Source: Acanthosepion esculentum | Lineage: Eukaryota > Mollusca > Cephalopoda > Sepiida > Sepiidae | NCBI GenBank assembly: GCA_964036315.1 | Contig: OZ038478.1 | Span: 142,594,565-142,658,564 of the forward strand | DNA: 64,000 nucleotides | Direction of reading: 5' to 3' | Shown: positions 1 to 14,700 of the stretch, piece after piece | Layout: every line of letters begins with the position of its first letter | Position numbering within the stretch: position 1 is the stretch's first letter | Made by a program: the position numbers and the translations under genes | Notes under the pieces: model-generated | The model's database searches: none | What the model was told of the DNA's origin: nothing | The model's input: only the letters and a program-made list of their open reading frames with translations

Positions 1-2590
1 TCAAGAGCCCAACACATGAGTCTTTCCATTTTGTTTACCGCTCTTATTGCTTTTATTCTTATTATTATAGAGTTCACTTGGGTATTGGCTACTCCCTTAG
101 ACTGCATTGATAACCATCTTTGTTGCATTAAGAAAGGGACAAAACTAAGAGAAAAAAATCAAGAGCCCAACACATGAGTCTTTCCATTTTGTTTACCGCT
201 CTTATTGCTTTTATTCTTATTATTATAGAGTTCACTTGGCTATTGGCTACTCCCTTAGACTGCATTGATAACCATCTTTGTTGCATTAAGAAAGGGACAA
301 AACTAAGAGAAAAAAATTAAGAGCCCAACACATGAGTCTTTCCATTTTGTTTACCACTCTTATTGCTTTTATTCTTATAATTATAGAGTTCACTTGGCTA
401 TTGGCTACTCCCTTAGACTGCATTGATAACCATCTTTGTTGCATTAAGAAAGGGACAAAACTAAGAGAAAAAAATTAAGAGCCCAACACATGAGTCTTTC
501 CATTTTGTTTACCGCTCTTATTGATTTTATTCTTATTATTATAGAGTTCACGGGGCTATTGGCTACACCCTTAGACTGCATTGATAACCATCTTTGTTGC
601 ACAAAGAAAGGGACAAAAGTAAGAGAAAAAATTTAAGAGCCCAACACATGAGTCTTTCAATTTTGTTTACCGCTCTTATTGCTTTTATTCTTATTATTAT
701 AAAGTTCACTTGGCTATTGGCTACTCCCTTAGACGGCATTGATAACAATCTTTGTTGCATTAAGAAAGGGACAAAACTAAGAGAAAAAATTAAGAGCCCA
801 CCACATGAGACTTTCCATTTTGTTTACCGCTCTTATTGCTTTTATTCTTATTATTATAGAGTTCACTTGGCTATTGGCTACTCCCTTAGACTGCATTGAT
901 AACCATATTTGTTGCATTAAGAAAGGGACAAAACTAAGAGAAAAAAATTAAGAGCCCAACACATGAGTCTTTCCATTTTGTTTACCGCTCTTATTGATTT
1001 TATTCTTATTATTATAGAGTTCACGGGGCTATTGGCTACTCCCTTAGACTGCATTGATAACCATCTTTGTTGCATTAAGAAAGGGACAAAACTAAGAGAA
1101 AAAAATTAAGAGCCCAACACATGAGTCTTTCCATTTGGTTTACCGCTCTTATTGTTTTATTCTTATTATTATAGAGTTCACTTGGCTATTGGCTACTCCC
1201 TTAGACTGCATTGATAACCATCTTTGTTGCATCAAGAAAGGGACAAAACTAAGAGAAAAAAATTAAGAGCGCAACACATGAGTCTTTCCATTTTGTTTAC
1301 CGCTCTTATTGATTTTATTCTTATTATTATAGAGTTCACGGGGCTATTGGCTACTCCCTTAGACTGCATTGATAACAATCTTTGTTGCATTAAGAAAGGG
1401 ACAAAACTAAGAGAAAAAAATTAAGAGCCCAACACATGAGTCTTTCCATTTTGTTTACCGCTCTTAATGCTTTTTTTCTTATTATTATAGAGTTCACTTG
1501 GCTATTGGCTACTCCCTTAGACTGCATTGATAACCATTTTTGTTGCATTAAGAAAGGGACAAAACTAAGAGAAAAAAATCAAGAGCCCAACACATGAGTC
1601 TTTCCATTTTGTTTACCGCTCTTATTGCTTTTATTCTTATTATTATAGAGTTCACGGGGCTATTGGCTACTCCCTTAGACTGCATTGATAACCATCTTTG
1701 TTGCATTAAGAAAGGGACAAAACCAAGAGAAAAAAATTAAGAGCCCAACACATGAGTCTTTCCATTTGGTTTACCACTCTTATTGCTTTTATTCTTATTA
1801 TTATACAGTTCACTTGGCTATTGGCTACTCCCTTAGACTGCATTGATAACCATCTTTGTTGCATTAAGAAAGGGACAAAACTAAGAGAAAAAAATTAAGA
1901 GCCCAACGCATGAGTCTTTCCATTTTGTTTACCGCTCTTATTGCTTTCATTCTTATTATTATAGAGTTCACTTGGCTATTGGCTACTCCCTTAGACTGCA
2001 TTGATAACCATCTTTGTTGCATTAAGAAAGGGACAAAACTAAGAGAAAAAAATTAAGAGCCCAACACATGAGTCTTTCAATTTTGTTTACCGCTCTTATT
2101 GCTTTTATTCTTATTATTATACAGTTCACTTGGCTATTGGCTACTCCCTTAGACTGCATTGATAACCATCTTTGTTGCATTAAGAAAGGGACAAAACTAA
2201 GAGAAAAAAATCAAGAGCCCAACACATGAGTCTTTCCATTTTGTTTACCACTCTTATTGCTTTTATTCTTATTATTATACAGTTCACTTGGCTATTGGCT
2301 ACTCCCTTAGACTGCATTGATAACCATCTTTGTTGCATTAAGAAAGGGACAAAACTAAGAGAAAAAAATTAAGAGCCCAACGCATGAGTCTTTCCATTTT
2401 GTTTACCGCTCTTATTGCTTTCATTCTTATTATTATAGAGTTCACTTGGCTATTGGCTACTCCCTTAGACTGCATTGATAACCATCTTTGTTGCATTAAG
2501 AAAGGGACAAAACTAAGAGAAAAAAATTAAAAGCCCAACACATGAGTCTTTCAATTTTGTTTACCGCTCTTATTGCTTTTATTCTTATTA
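1..2590. repeat. Satellite flank without the 4.7-kb higher-order pattern
   Basis: About 16 monomers lie here that do not align register-for-register with the HOR copies. They carry private variants such as CACGGGGC (near 551, 1024, 1339, 1654), a GGTTTACC change and AAAATC junctions. A local three-monomer duplication is visible: the ACCACTC plus GCATGAG variant pair near 1771-1920 recurs 474 bp later near 2245-2394. Confidence 0.75.
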
Positions 2591-5500
2591 TTATACAGTT
2601 CACTTGGCTATTGGCTACTCCCTTAGACTGCATTGATAACCATCTTTGTTGCATTAAGAAAGGGACTAAACTAAGAGAAAAAAATCAAGAGCCCAACACA
2701 TGAGTCTTTCCATTTTGTTTACCGCTCTTATTGATCTTATTCTTATTATTATACAGTTCACTTGGCTATTGGCTACTCCCTTAGACTGCATTGATAACCA
2801 TCTTTGTTGCACTAAGAAAGGGACAAAACTAAGAGAAAAAAATTAAGAGCCCAACACATGAGTCTTTCAATTTTGTTTACCGCTCTTATTGCTTTTATTC
2901 TTATTATTATAGAGTTCACTTGGCTATTGGCTACTCCCTTAGACTGCATTGATAACCATCTTTGTTGCACTAAGAAAGGGACAAAACTAAGAGAAAAATT
3001 TGAGAGCCCAACACATGAGTCTTTCCATTTTGTTTACCGCTCTTATTGCTTTTATTCTTATCATTATAGAGTTCACGTGGCTATTGGCTACTCCCTTAGA
3101 CTGCATTGATAGCCATCTTTGTTGCATTAAGAAAGGGACAAAACTAAGAGAAAAAAATTAAGAGCCCAACACATGAGTCTTTCCATTTTGTTTACCGCTC
3201 TTATTGCTTTTATTCTTATTATTATAGAGATCACGTGGCTATTGGCTACTCCCTTAGACTGCATTGATAACCATCTTTGTTGCATTAAGAAAGGGACAAA
3301 ACTAAGAGAAAAAAATTAAGAGCCCAACACATGAGTCTTTCCATTTTGTTTACCGCTCTTATTGCTTTTATTCTTATTATTATAGAGTTCACGTGGCTAT
3401 TGGCTACTCCCTTAGACTGCATTGATAACCATCTTTGTTGCATTAAGAAAGGGACAAAACTAAGAGAAAAAATTAACAGCCCAACACATGAGTCTTTCTA
3501 TTTTGTTTATCGCTCTTATTGCTTTCATTCTTATTATTTTAGAGTTCACTTGGCTATTGGCTACTCCCTTAGACTGCATTGATAACCATCTTTGTTGCAT
3601 TAAGAAAGGGACAAAACTAAGAGAAAAAAATTAAGAGCCCAACACATGAGTCTTTCCATTTTGTTTACCGCTCTTATTGCTTTTATTCTTATTATTATAG
3701 AGTTCACTTGGCTATTGGCTACTCCCTTAGACTGCATTGATAACCATCTTTGTTGCATTAAGAAAGTGACAAAAGTAAGAGAAAAATTCAAGAGCCCAAC
3801 ACATGAGTCTTTCCATTTTGTTTACCGCTCTTATTGCTTTTATTCTTATTATTATAGAGTTCACTTGGCTATTGGCTACTCCCTTAGACTGCATTGATAA
3901 CCATCTTTGTTGCATTAAGAAAGGGACAAAACTAAGAGAAAAAAATTAAGAGCCCAACACATGAGTCTTTCCATTTTGTTTACCGCTCTTATTGCTTTTA
4001 TTCTTATTATTATAGAGTTCACGTGGCTATTGGCTACTCCCTTAGACTGCATTGATAACCATCTTTGTTGCATTAAGAAAGGGACAAAACTAAGAGAAAA
4101 AATTAACAGCCCAACACATGAGTCTTTCTATTTTGTTTATCGCTCTTATTGCTTTCATTCTTATTATTTTAGAGTTCACTTGGCTATTGGCTACTCCCTT
4201 AGACTGCATTGATAACCATCTTTGTTGCACTAAGAAAGGGACAAAACTATGAGAAAAAATTAAGAGCCCAACACATGAGTCTTTCCATTTTGTTTACCGC
4301 TCTTATTGCTTTTATTCTTATTATTATAGAGTTCACTTGGCTATTGGCTACTCCCTTAGACTGCATTGATAACCATCTTTGTTGCATTAAGAAAGGGACA
4401 AAACTAAGAGAAAAATTCAAGAGCCCAACACATGAGTCTTTCCATTTTGTTTACCGCTCTTATTGCTTTTATTCTTATTATTATAGAGTTCACTTGGCTA
4501 TTGGCTACTCCCTTAGACTGCATTGATAACCATCTTTGTTGCACTAAGAAAGGGACAAAACTAAGAGAAAAAAATTAAGAGCCCAACACATGAGTCTTCT
4601 ATTTTGTTTACCGCTCTTATTGCATTTATTCTTATTATTATACAGTTCACTTGGCTATTGGCTACTTCCTTAGACTGCATTGATAACCATCTTTGTTGCA
4701 CTAAGAAAGGGACAAAACTAAGAGAAAAAAATTGAGAGCCCAACACATGAGTCTTTCCATTTTGTTTACCGCTCTTATTGCTTTTATTCTTATCATTATA
4801 GAGTTCACGTGGCTATTGGCTACTCCCTTAGACTGCATTGATAACCATCTTTGTTGCATTAAGAAAGGGACAAAACTAAGAGAAAAAAATTAAGAGCCCA
4901 ACACATGAGTCTTTCCATTTTGTTTACCGCTCTTATTGCTTTTATTCTTATTATTATAGAGTTCACTTGGCTATTGGCTACTCCCTTAGACTGCATTGAT
5001 AAACATCTTTGTTGCACTAAGAAAGGGACAAAACTAAGAGAAAAAAATTAAGAGCCCAACACATGAGTCTTTCCATTTTGTTTACCGCTCTTATTGCTTT
5101 TATTCTTATTATTATAGAGTTCACGTGGCTATTGGCTACTCCCTTAGACTGCATTGATAACCATCTTTGTTGCATTAAGAAAGGGACAAAACGAAGAGAA
5201 AATATTTAAGAGCCAAACACATGAGTCTTTCCATCTTGTTTACCGCTCTTATTGCTTTTATTCTTATTATTATAGAGTTCACTTGGCTATTGGCTACTCC
5301 CTTAGACTGCATTGATAACCATCTTTGTTGCATTAAGAAAGGGTCAAAACTAAGAGAAAAAAATTAAGAGCCCAACACATGAGTCTTTCCATTTTGTTTA
5401 CCGTTCTTATTGCTTTTATTCTTATTATCATAGAGTTCACTTGGCTATTGGCTACTCCCTTAGACTGCATTGATAACCATCTTTGTTGCATTAAGAAAGG

Positions 5501-7323
5501 GACAAAACTAAGAGAAAAAAATTAAGAGCCCAACACATGAGTCTTTCCATCTTGTTTACCGCTCTTATTGCTTTTATTCTTATTATTATAGAGTTCACTT
5601 GGCTATTGGCTACTCCCTTAGACTGCATTGATAACCATCTTTGTTGCATTAAGAAAGGGACAAAACTAAGAGAAAAATATTAAGAGCCCAACACATGAGT
5701 CTTTCCATTTTGTTTACCGCTCTTATTGCTTTTATTCTTATTATTATAGAGTTCACTTGGCTATTGGCTACTCCCTTAGACTGCATTGATAGCCATCTTT
5801 GTTGCATTAAGAAAGGGACAAAACTAAGAGAAAAAAATTAAGAGCCCAACGCATGAGTCTTTCCATTTTGTTTACCGCTCTTATTGCTTTCATTCTTATT
5901 ATTATAGAGTTCACTTGGCTATTGGCTATTCCCTTAGACTGCATTGATAGCCATCTTTGTTGCATTAAGAAAGGGACAAAACTAAGAGAAAAAAATTAAG
6001 AGCCCAACGCATGAGTCTTTCCATTTTGTTTACCGCTCTTATTGCTTTCATTCTTATTATTATAGAGTTCACTTGGCTATTGGCTACTCCCTTAGACTGC
6101 ATTGATAACCATCTTTGTTGAACTAAGAAAGGGACAAAACTAAGAGAAAAAAATTAAGAGCCCAACACATGAGTCTTTCCATTTTATTTACCGCTCTTAT
6201 TGATTTTATTCTTATTATTATAGAGTTCACTTGGCTATTGGCTACTCCCTTAGACTGCATTGATAACCATCTTTGTTGCATTAAGAAAGGGACTAAACTA
6301 AGAGAAAAAAATCAAGAGCCCAACACATGAGTCTTTCCATTTTGTTTACCGCTCTTATTGATCTTATTCTTATTATTATACAGTTCACTTGGCTATTGGC
6401 TACTCCCTTAGACTGCATTGATAACCATCTTTGTTGCACTAAGAAAGGGACAAAACTAAGAGAAAAAAATTAAGAGCCTAACACATGAGTCTTTCAATTT
6501 TGTTTACCGCTCTTATTGCTTTTATTCTTATTATTATAGAGTTCACTTGGCTATTGGCTACTCCCTTAGACTGCATTGATAACCATCTTTGTTGCATTAA
6601 GAAAGGGACAAAACTAAGAGAAAAATATTAAGAGCCCAACACATGAGTCTTTCCATTTTGTTTACCGCTCTTATTGCTTTTATTCTTATTATTATAGAGT
6701 TCACTTGGCTATTGGCTACTCCCTTAGACTGCATTGATAGCCATCTTTGTTGCATTAAGAAAGGGACAAAACTAAGAGAAAAAAATTAAGAGCCCAACGC
6801 ATGAGTCTTTCCATTTTGTTTACCGCTCTTATTGCTTTCATTCTTATTATTATAGAGTTCACTTGGCTATTGGCTACTCCCTTAGACTGCATTGATAACC
6901 ATATTTGTTGCACAAAGAAAGGGACAAAAGTAAGAGAAAAAAATTAAGAGCCCAACACATGAGTCTTTCAATTTTGTTTACCGCTCTTATTGCTTTTATT
7001 CTTATTATTATAGAGTTCACTTGGCTATTGGCTATTCCCTTAGACTGCATTGATAGCCATCTTTGTTGCATTAAGAAAGGGACAAAACTAAGAGAAAAAA
7101 ATTAAGAGCCCAACGCATGAGTCTTTCCATTTTGTTTACCGCTCTTATTGCTTTCATTCTTATTATTATAGAGTTCACTTGGCTATTGGCTACTCCCTTA
7201 GACTGCATTGATAACCATCTTTGTTGAACTAAGAAAGGGACAAAACTAAGAGAAAAAAATTAAGAGCCCAACACATGAGTCTTTCCATTTTATTTACCGC
7301 TCTTATTGATTTTATTCTTATTA
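2591..7323. repeat. Higher-order repeat copy 1 (about 30 monomers)
   Basis: From about 2591 the order of variant monomers is repeated 4733 bp downstream. Examples are the GATCTTATTC variant (2734 and 7467), the ATTAACAGCCC short-A variant (near 3471 and 8204), the one-base-shorter GTCTTCTATT monomer (near 4594 and 9327) and the ACGAAGAGAAAATATTT variant (5191 and 9924). A spacing of 4733 bp equals 30 monomers. Within this copy the GATCTTATTC monomer also occurs at 6361, 1106 bp (7 monomers) before its counterpart at 7467. Confidence 0.88.
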
Positions 7324-10300
7324 TTATACAGTTCACTTGGCTATTGGCTACTCCCTTAGACTGCATTGATAACCATCTTTGTTGCATTAAGAAAGGGACT
7401 AAACTAAGAGAAAAAAATCAAGAGCCCAACACATGAGTCTTTCCATTTTGTTTACCGCTCTTATTGATCTTATTCTTATTATTATACAGTTCACTTGGCT
7501 ATTGGCTACTCCCTTAGACTGCATTGATAACCATCTTTGTTGCACTAAGAAAGGGACAAAACTAAGAGAAAAAAATTAAGAGCCCAACACATGAGTCTTT
7601 CAATTTTGTTTACCGCTCTTATTGCTTTTATTCTTATTATTATAGAGTTCACTTGGCTATTGGCTACTCCCTTAGACTGCATTGATAACCATCTTTGTTG
7701 CACTAAGAAAGGGACAAAACTAAGAGAAAAATTTGAGAGCCCAACACATGAGTCTTTCCATTTTGTTTACCGCTCTTATTGCTTTTATTCTTATCATTAT
7801 AGAGTTCACGTGGCTATTGGCTACTCCCTTAGACTGCATTGATAGCCATCTTTGTTGCATTAAGAAAGGGACAAAACTAAGAGAAAAAAATTAAGAGCCC
7901 AACACATGAGTCTTTCCATTTTGTTTACCGCTCTTATTGCTTTTATTCTTATTATTATAGAGATCACGTGGCTATTGGCTACTCCCTTAGACTGCATTGA
8001 TAACCATCTTTGTTGCATTAAGAAAGGGACAAAACTAAGAGAAAAAAATTAAGAGCCCAACACATGAGTCTTTCCATTTTGTTTACCGCTCTTATTGCTT
8101 TTATTCTTATTATTATAGAGTTCACGTGGCTATTGGCTACTCCCTTAGACTGCATTGATAACCATCTTTGTTGCATTAAGAAAGGGACAAAACTAAGAGA
8201 AAAAATTAACAGCCCAACACATGAGTCTTTCTATTTTGTTTATCGCTCTTATTGCTTTCATTCTTATTATTTTAGAGTTCACTTGGCTATTGGCTACTCC
8301 CTTAGACTGCATTGATAACCATCTTTGTTGCATTAAGAAAGGGACAAAACTAAGAGAAAAAAATTAAGAGCCCAACACATGAGTCTTTCCATTTTGTTTA
8401 CCGCTCTTATTGCTTTTATTCTTATTATTATAGAGTTCACTTGGCTATTGGCTACTCCCTTAGACTGCATTGATAACCATCTTTGTTGCATTAAGAAAGT
8501 GACAAAAGTAAGAGAAAAATTCAAGAGCCCAACACATGAGTCTTTCCATTTTGTTTACCGCTCTTATTGCTTTTATTCTTATTATTATAGAGTTCACTTG
8601 GCTATTGGCTACTCCCTTAGACTGCATTGATAACCATCTTTGTTGCATTAAGAAAGGGACAAAACTAAGAGAAAAAAATTAAGAGCCCAACACATGAGTC
8701 TTTCCATTTTGTTTACCGCTCTTATTGCTTTTATTCTTATTATTATAGAGTTCACGTGGCTATTGGCTACTCCCTTAGACTGCATTGATAACCATCTTTG
8801 TTGCATTAAGAAAGGGACAAAACTAAGAGAAAAAATTAACAGCCCAACACATGAGTCTTTCTATTTTGTTTATCGCTCTTATTGCTTTCATTCTTATTAT
8901 TTTAGAGTTCACTTGGCTATTGGCTACTCCCTTAGACTGCATTGATAACCATCTTTGTTGCACTAAGAAAGGGACAAAACTATGAGAAAAAATTAAGAGC
9001 CCAACACATGAGTCTTTCCATTTTGTTTACCGCTCTTATTGCTTTTATTCTTATTATTATAGAGTTCACTTGGCTATTGGCTACTCCCTTAGACTGCATT
9101 GATAACCATCTTTGTTGCATTAAGAAAGGGACAAAACTAAGAGAAAAATTCAAGAGCCCAACACATGAGTCTTTCCATTTTGTTTACCGCTCTTATTGCT
9201 TTTATTCTTATTATTATAGAGTTCACTTGGCTATTGGCTACTCCCTTAGACTGCATTGTTAACCATCTTTGTTGCACTAAGAAAGGGACAAAACTAAGAG
9301 AAAAAAATTAAGAGCCCAACACATGAGTCTTCTATTTTGTTTACCGCTCTTATTGCATTTATTCTTATTATTATACAGTTCACTTGGCTATTGGCTACTT
9401 CCTTAGACTGCATTGATAACCATCTTTGTTGCACTAAGAAAGGGACAAAACTAAGAGAAAAAAATTGAGAGCCCAACACATGAGTCTTTCCATTTTGTTT
9501 ACCGCTCTTATTGCTTTTATTCTTATCATTATAGAGTTCACGTGGCTATTGGCTACTCCCTTAGACTGCATTGATAACCATCTTTGTTGCATTAAGAAAG
9601 GGACAAAACTAAGAGAAAAAAATTAAGAGCCCAACACATGAGTCTTTCCATTTTGTTTACCGCTCTTATTGCTTTTATTCTTATTATTATAGAGTTCACT
9701 TGGCTATTGGCTACTCCCTTAGACTGCATTGATAAACATCTTTGTTGCACTAAGAAAGGGACAAAACTAAGAGAAAAAAATTAAGAGCCCAACACATGAG
9801 TCTTTCCATTTTGTTTACCGCTCTTATTGCTTTTATTCTTATTATTATAGAGTTCACGTGGCTATTGGCTACTCCCTTAGACTGCATTGATAACCATCTT
9901 TGTTGCATTAAGAAAGGGACAAAACGAAGAGAAAATATTTAAGAGCCAAACACATGAGTCTTTCCATCTTGTTTACCGCTCTTATTGCTTTTATTCTTAT
10001 TATTATAGAGTTCACTTGGCTATTGGCTACTCCCTTAGACTGCATTGATAACCATCTTTGTTGCATTAAGAAAGGGACAAAACTAAGAGAAAAATATTAA
10101 GAGCCCAACACATGAGTCTTTCCATTTTGTTTACCGCTCTTATTGCTTTTATTCTTATTATTATAGAGTTCACTTGGCTATTGGCTACTCCCTTAGACTG
10201 CATTGATAGCCATCTTTGTTGCATTAAGAAAGGGACAAAACTAAGAGAAAAAAATTAAGAGCCCAACGCATGAGTCTTTCCATTTTGTTTACCGCTCTTA

Positions 10301-11740
10301 TTGCTTTCATTCTTATTATTATAGAGTTCACTTGGCTATTGGCTATTCCCTTAGACTGCATTGATAGCCATCTTTGTTGCATTAAGAAAGGGACAAAACT
10401 AAGAGAAAAAAATTAAGAGCCCAACGCATGAGTCTTTCCATTTTGTTTACCGCTCTTATTGCTTTCATTCTTATTATTATAGAGTTCACTTGGCTATTGG
10501 CTACTCCCTTAGACTGCATTGATAACCATCTTTGTTGAACTAAGAAAGGGACAAAACTAAGAGAAAAAAATTAAGAGCCCAACACATGAGTCTTTCCATT
10601 TTATTTACCGCTCTTATTGATTTTATTCTTATTATTATAGAGTTCACTTGGCTATTGGCTACTCCCTTAGACTGCATTGATAACCATCTTTGTTGCATTA
10701 AGAAAGGGACTAAACTAAGAGAAAAAAATCAAGAGCCCAACACATGAGTCTTTCCATTTTGTTTACCGCTCTTATTGATCTTATTCTTATTATTATACAG
10801 TTCACTTGGCTATTGGCTACTCCCTTAGACTGCATTGATAACCATCTTTGTTGCACTAAGAAAGGGACAAAACTAAGAGAAAAAAATTAAGAGCCTAACA
10901 CATGAGTCTTTCAATTTTGTTTACCGCTCTTATTGCTTTTATTCTTATTATTATAGAGTTCACTTGGCTATTGGCTACTCCCTTAGACTGCATTGATAAC
11001 CATCTTTGTTGCATTAAGAAAGGGACAAAACTAAGAGAAAAATATTAAGAGCCCAACACATGAGTCTTTCCATTTTGTTTACCGCTCTTATTGCTTTTAT
11101 TCTTATTATTATAGAGTTCACTTGGCTATTGGCTACTCCCTTAGACTGCATTGATAGCCATCTTTGTTGCATTAAGAAAGGGACAAAACTAAGAGAAAAA
11201 AATTAAGAGCCCAACGCATGAGTCTTTCCATTTTGTTTACCGCTCTTATTGCTTTCATTCTTATTATTATAGAGTTCACTTGGCTATTGGCTACTCCCTT
11301 AGACTGCATTGATAACCATATTTGTTGCACAAAGAAAGGGACAAAAGTAAGAGAAAAAAATTAAGAGCCCAACACATGAGTCTTTCAATTTTGTTTACCG
11401 CTCTTATTGCTTTTATTCTTATTATTATAGAGTTCACTTGGCTATTGGCTATTCCCTTAGACTGCATTGATAGCCATCTTTGTTGCATTAAGAAAGGGAC
11501 AAAACTAAGAGAAAAAAATAAAGAGCCCAACGCATGAGTCTTTCCATTTTGTTTACCGCTCTTATTGCTTTCATTCTTATTATTATAGAGTTCACTTGGC
11601 TATTGGCTACTCACTTAGACTGCATTGATAACCATCTTTGTTGAACTAAGAAAGGGACAAAACTAAGAGAAAAAAATTAAGAGCCCAACACATGAGTCTT
11701 TCCATTTTATTTACCGCTCTTATTGATTTTATTCTTATTA
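7324..11740. repeat. Higher-order repeat copy 2 (two monomers deleted)
   Basis: It matches copy 1 at an offset of 4733 bp up to about 10000. From the AGAAAAATAT marker (5671 and 10088) onward the offset is 4417 bp. The difference of 316 bp is exactly two monomers: the GGGTCAAAAC and ATTATCATAG variants of copy 1 near 5341-5650 are missing here. This is the signature of an unequal exchange or slippage deletion in register. Divergence from copy 1 is otherwise very low, for example CATTGTTAACC at about 9256 in place of CATTGATAACC. Confidence 0.88.
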
Positions 11741-14700
11741 TTATAGAGTTCACTTGGCTATTGGCTACTCCCTTAGACTGCATTGATAACCATCTTTGTT
11801 GCATTAAGAAAGGGACTAAACTAAGAGAAAAAAATCAAGAGCCCAACACATGAGTCTTTCCATTTTGTTTACCGCTCTTATTGATCTTATTCTTATTATT
11901 ATACAGTTCACTTGGCTATTGGCTACTCCCTTAGACTGCATTGATAACCATCTTTGTTGCACTAAGAAAGGGACAAAACTAAGAGAAAAAAATTAAGAGC
12001 CCAACACATGAGTCTTTCAATTTTGTTTACCGCTCTTATTGCTTTTATTCTTATTATTATAGAGTTCACTTGGCTATTGGCTACTCCCTTAGACTGCATT
12101 GATAACCATCTTTGTTGCACTAAGAAAGGGACAAAACTAAAAGAAAAATTTGAGAGCCCAACACATGAGTCTTTCCATTTTGTTTACCGCTCTTATTGCT
12201 TTTATTCTTATCATTATAGAGTTCACGTGGCTATTGGCTACTCCCTTAGACTGCATTGATAGCCATCTTTGTTGCATTAAGAAAGGGACAAAACTAAGAG
12301 AAAAAAATTAAGAGCCCAACACCTGAGTCTTTCCATTTTGTTTACCGCTCTTATTGCTTTTATTCTTATTATTATAGAGATCACGTGGCTATTGGCTACT
12401 CCCTTAGACTGCATTGATAACCATCTTTGTTGCATTAAGAAAGAGACAAAACTAAGAGAAAAAAATTAAGAGCCCAACACATGAGTCTTTCCATTTTGTT
12501 TACCGCTCTTATTGCTTTTATTCTTATTATTATAGAGTTCACTTGGCTATTGGCTACTCCCTTAGACTGCATTGATAACCATCTTTGTTGCATTAAGAAA
12601 GGGACAAAACTAAGAGAAAAAAATTAAGAGCCCAACACATGAGTCTTTCCATTTTGTTTACCGCTCTTATTGCTTTTATTCTTATTATTATAGAGTTCAC
12701 GTGGCTATTGGCTACTCCCTTAGACTGCATTGATAACCATCTTTGTTGCATTAAGAAAGGGACAAAACTAAGAGAAAAAATTAACAGCCCAACACATGAG
12801 TCTTTCTATTTTGTTTATCGCTCTTATTGCTTTCATTCTTATTATTTTAGAGTTCACTTGGCTATTGGCTACTCTCTTAGACTGCATTGATTACCATCTT
12901 TGTTGCATTAAGAAAGGGACAAAACTAAGAGAAAAAAATTAAGAGCCCAACACATGAGTCTTTCCATTTTGTTTACCGCTCTTATTGCTTTTATTCTTAT
13001 TATTATAGAGTTCACTTGGCTATTGGCTACTCCCTTAGACTGCATTGATAACCATCTTTGTTGCATTAAGATAGGGACAAAAGTAAGAGAAAAATTCAAG
13101 AGCCCAACACATGAGTCTTTCCATTTTGTTTACCGCTCTTATTGCTTTTATTCTTATTATTATAGAGTTCACTTGGCTATTGGCTACTCCCTTAGACTGC
13201 ATTGATAACCATCTTTGTTGCACTAAGAAAGGGACAAAACTAAGAGAAAAAAATTAAGAGCCCAACACATGAGTCTTTCCATTTTGTTTACCGCTCTTAT
13301 TGCTTTTATTCTTATTATTATAGAGTTCACGTGGCTATTGGCTACTCCCTTAGACTGTATTGATAACCATCTTTGTTGCATTAAGAAAGGGACAAAACTG
13401 AGAGAAAAAATTTAAGAGCCCAACAGATGAGTCTTTCCATCTTGTTTACCGCTCTTCTTGCTTTTATTCTTATTATTATAGAGTTCACTTGGCTATTGGC
13501 TACTCCCTTAGACTGCATTGATAACCATCTTTGTTGCATTAAGAAAGGGACAAAACTAAGAGAAAAAAATTAAGAGCCCAACACATGAGTCTTTCCATTT
13601 TGTTTACCGTTCTTATTGCTTTTATTCTTATTATTATAGAGTTCACTTGGCTATTGGCTACTCCCTTAGACTGCATTGATAACCATCTTTGTTGCATTAA
13701 GAAAGGGACAAAACTAAGAGAAAAAAATTAAGAGCCCAACACATGAGTCTTTCAATTTTGTTTACCGCTCTTATTGCTTTTATTCTTATTATTATAGAGT
13801 TCACTTGGCTATTGGCTACTCCCTTAGACTGCATTGATAACCATCTTTGTTGCATTAAGAAAGGGACAAAACTAAGAGAAAAAAATCAAGAGCCCAACAC
13901 ATGAGTCTTTCCATTTTGTTTACCGCTCTTATTGCTTTTATTCTTATTATTATAGAGTTCACTTGGCTATTGGCTACTCCCTTAGACTGCATTGATAACC
14001 ATCTTTGTTGCACTAAGAAAGGGACAAAACTAAGAGAAAAAAATTAAGAGCCCAACACATGAGTCTTCTATTTTGTTTACCGCTCTTATTGCATTTATTC
14101 TTATTATTATACAGTTCACTTGGCTATTGGCTACTTCCTTAGACTGCATTGATAACCATCTTTGTTGCACTAAGAAAGGGACAAAACTAAGAGAAAAAAA
14201 TTGAGAGCCCAACACATGAGTCTTTCCATTTTGTTTACCGCTCTTATTGCTTTTATTCTTATCATTATAGAGTTCACGTGGCTATTGGCTACTCCCTTAG
14301 ACTGCATTGATAACCATCTTTGTTGCATTAAGAAAGGGACAAAACTAAGAGAAAAAAATTAAGAGCCCAACGCATGAATCTTTCCATTTTGTTTACCGCT
14401 CTTATTGCTTTCATTCTTATTATTTTAGAGTTCACTTGGCTATTGGCTACTCCCTTAGACTGCATTGATAACCATCTTTGTTGCATTAAGAAAGGGACAA
14501 AACTAAGAGAAAAAAATTAAGAGCCCAACACATGAGTCTTTCCATTTTGTTTACCGCTCTTATTGCTTTTATTCTTATTATTATAGAGTTCACTTGGCTA
14601 TTGGCTACTCCCTTAGACTGCATTGATAACCATCTTTGTTGCATTAAGATAGGGACAAAAGTAAGAGAAAAATTCAAGAGCCCAACACATGAGTCTTTCC

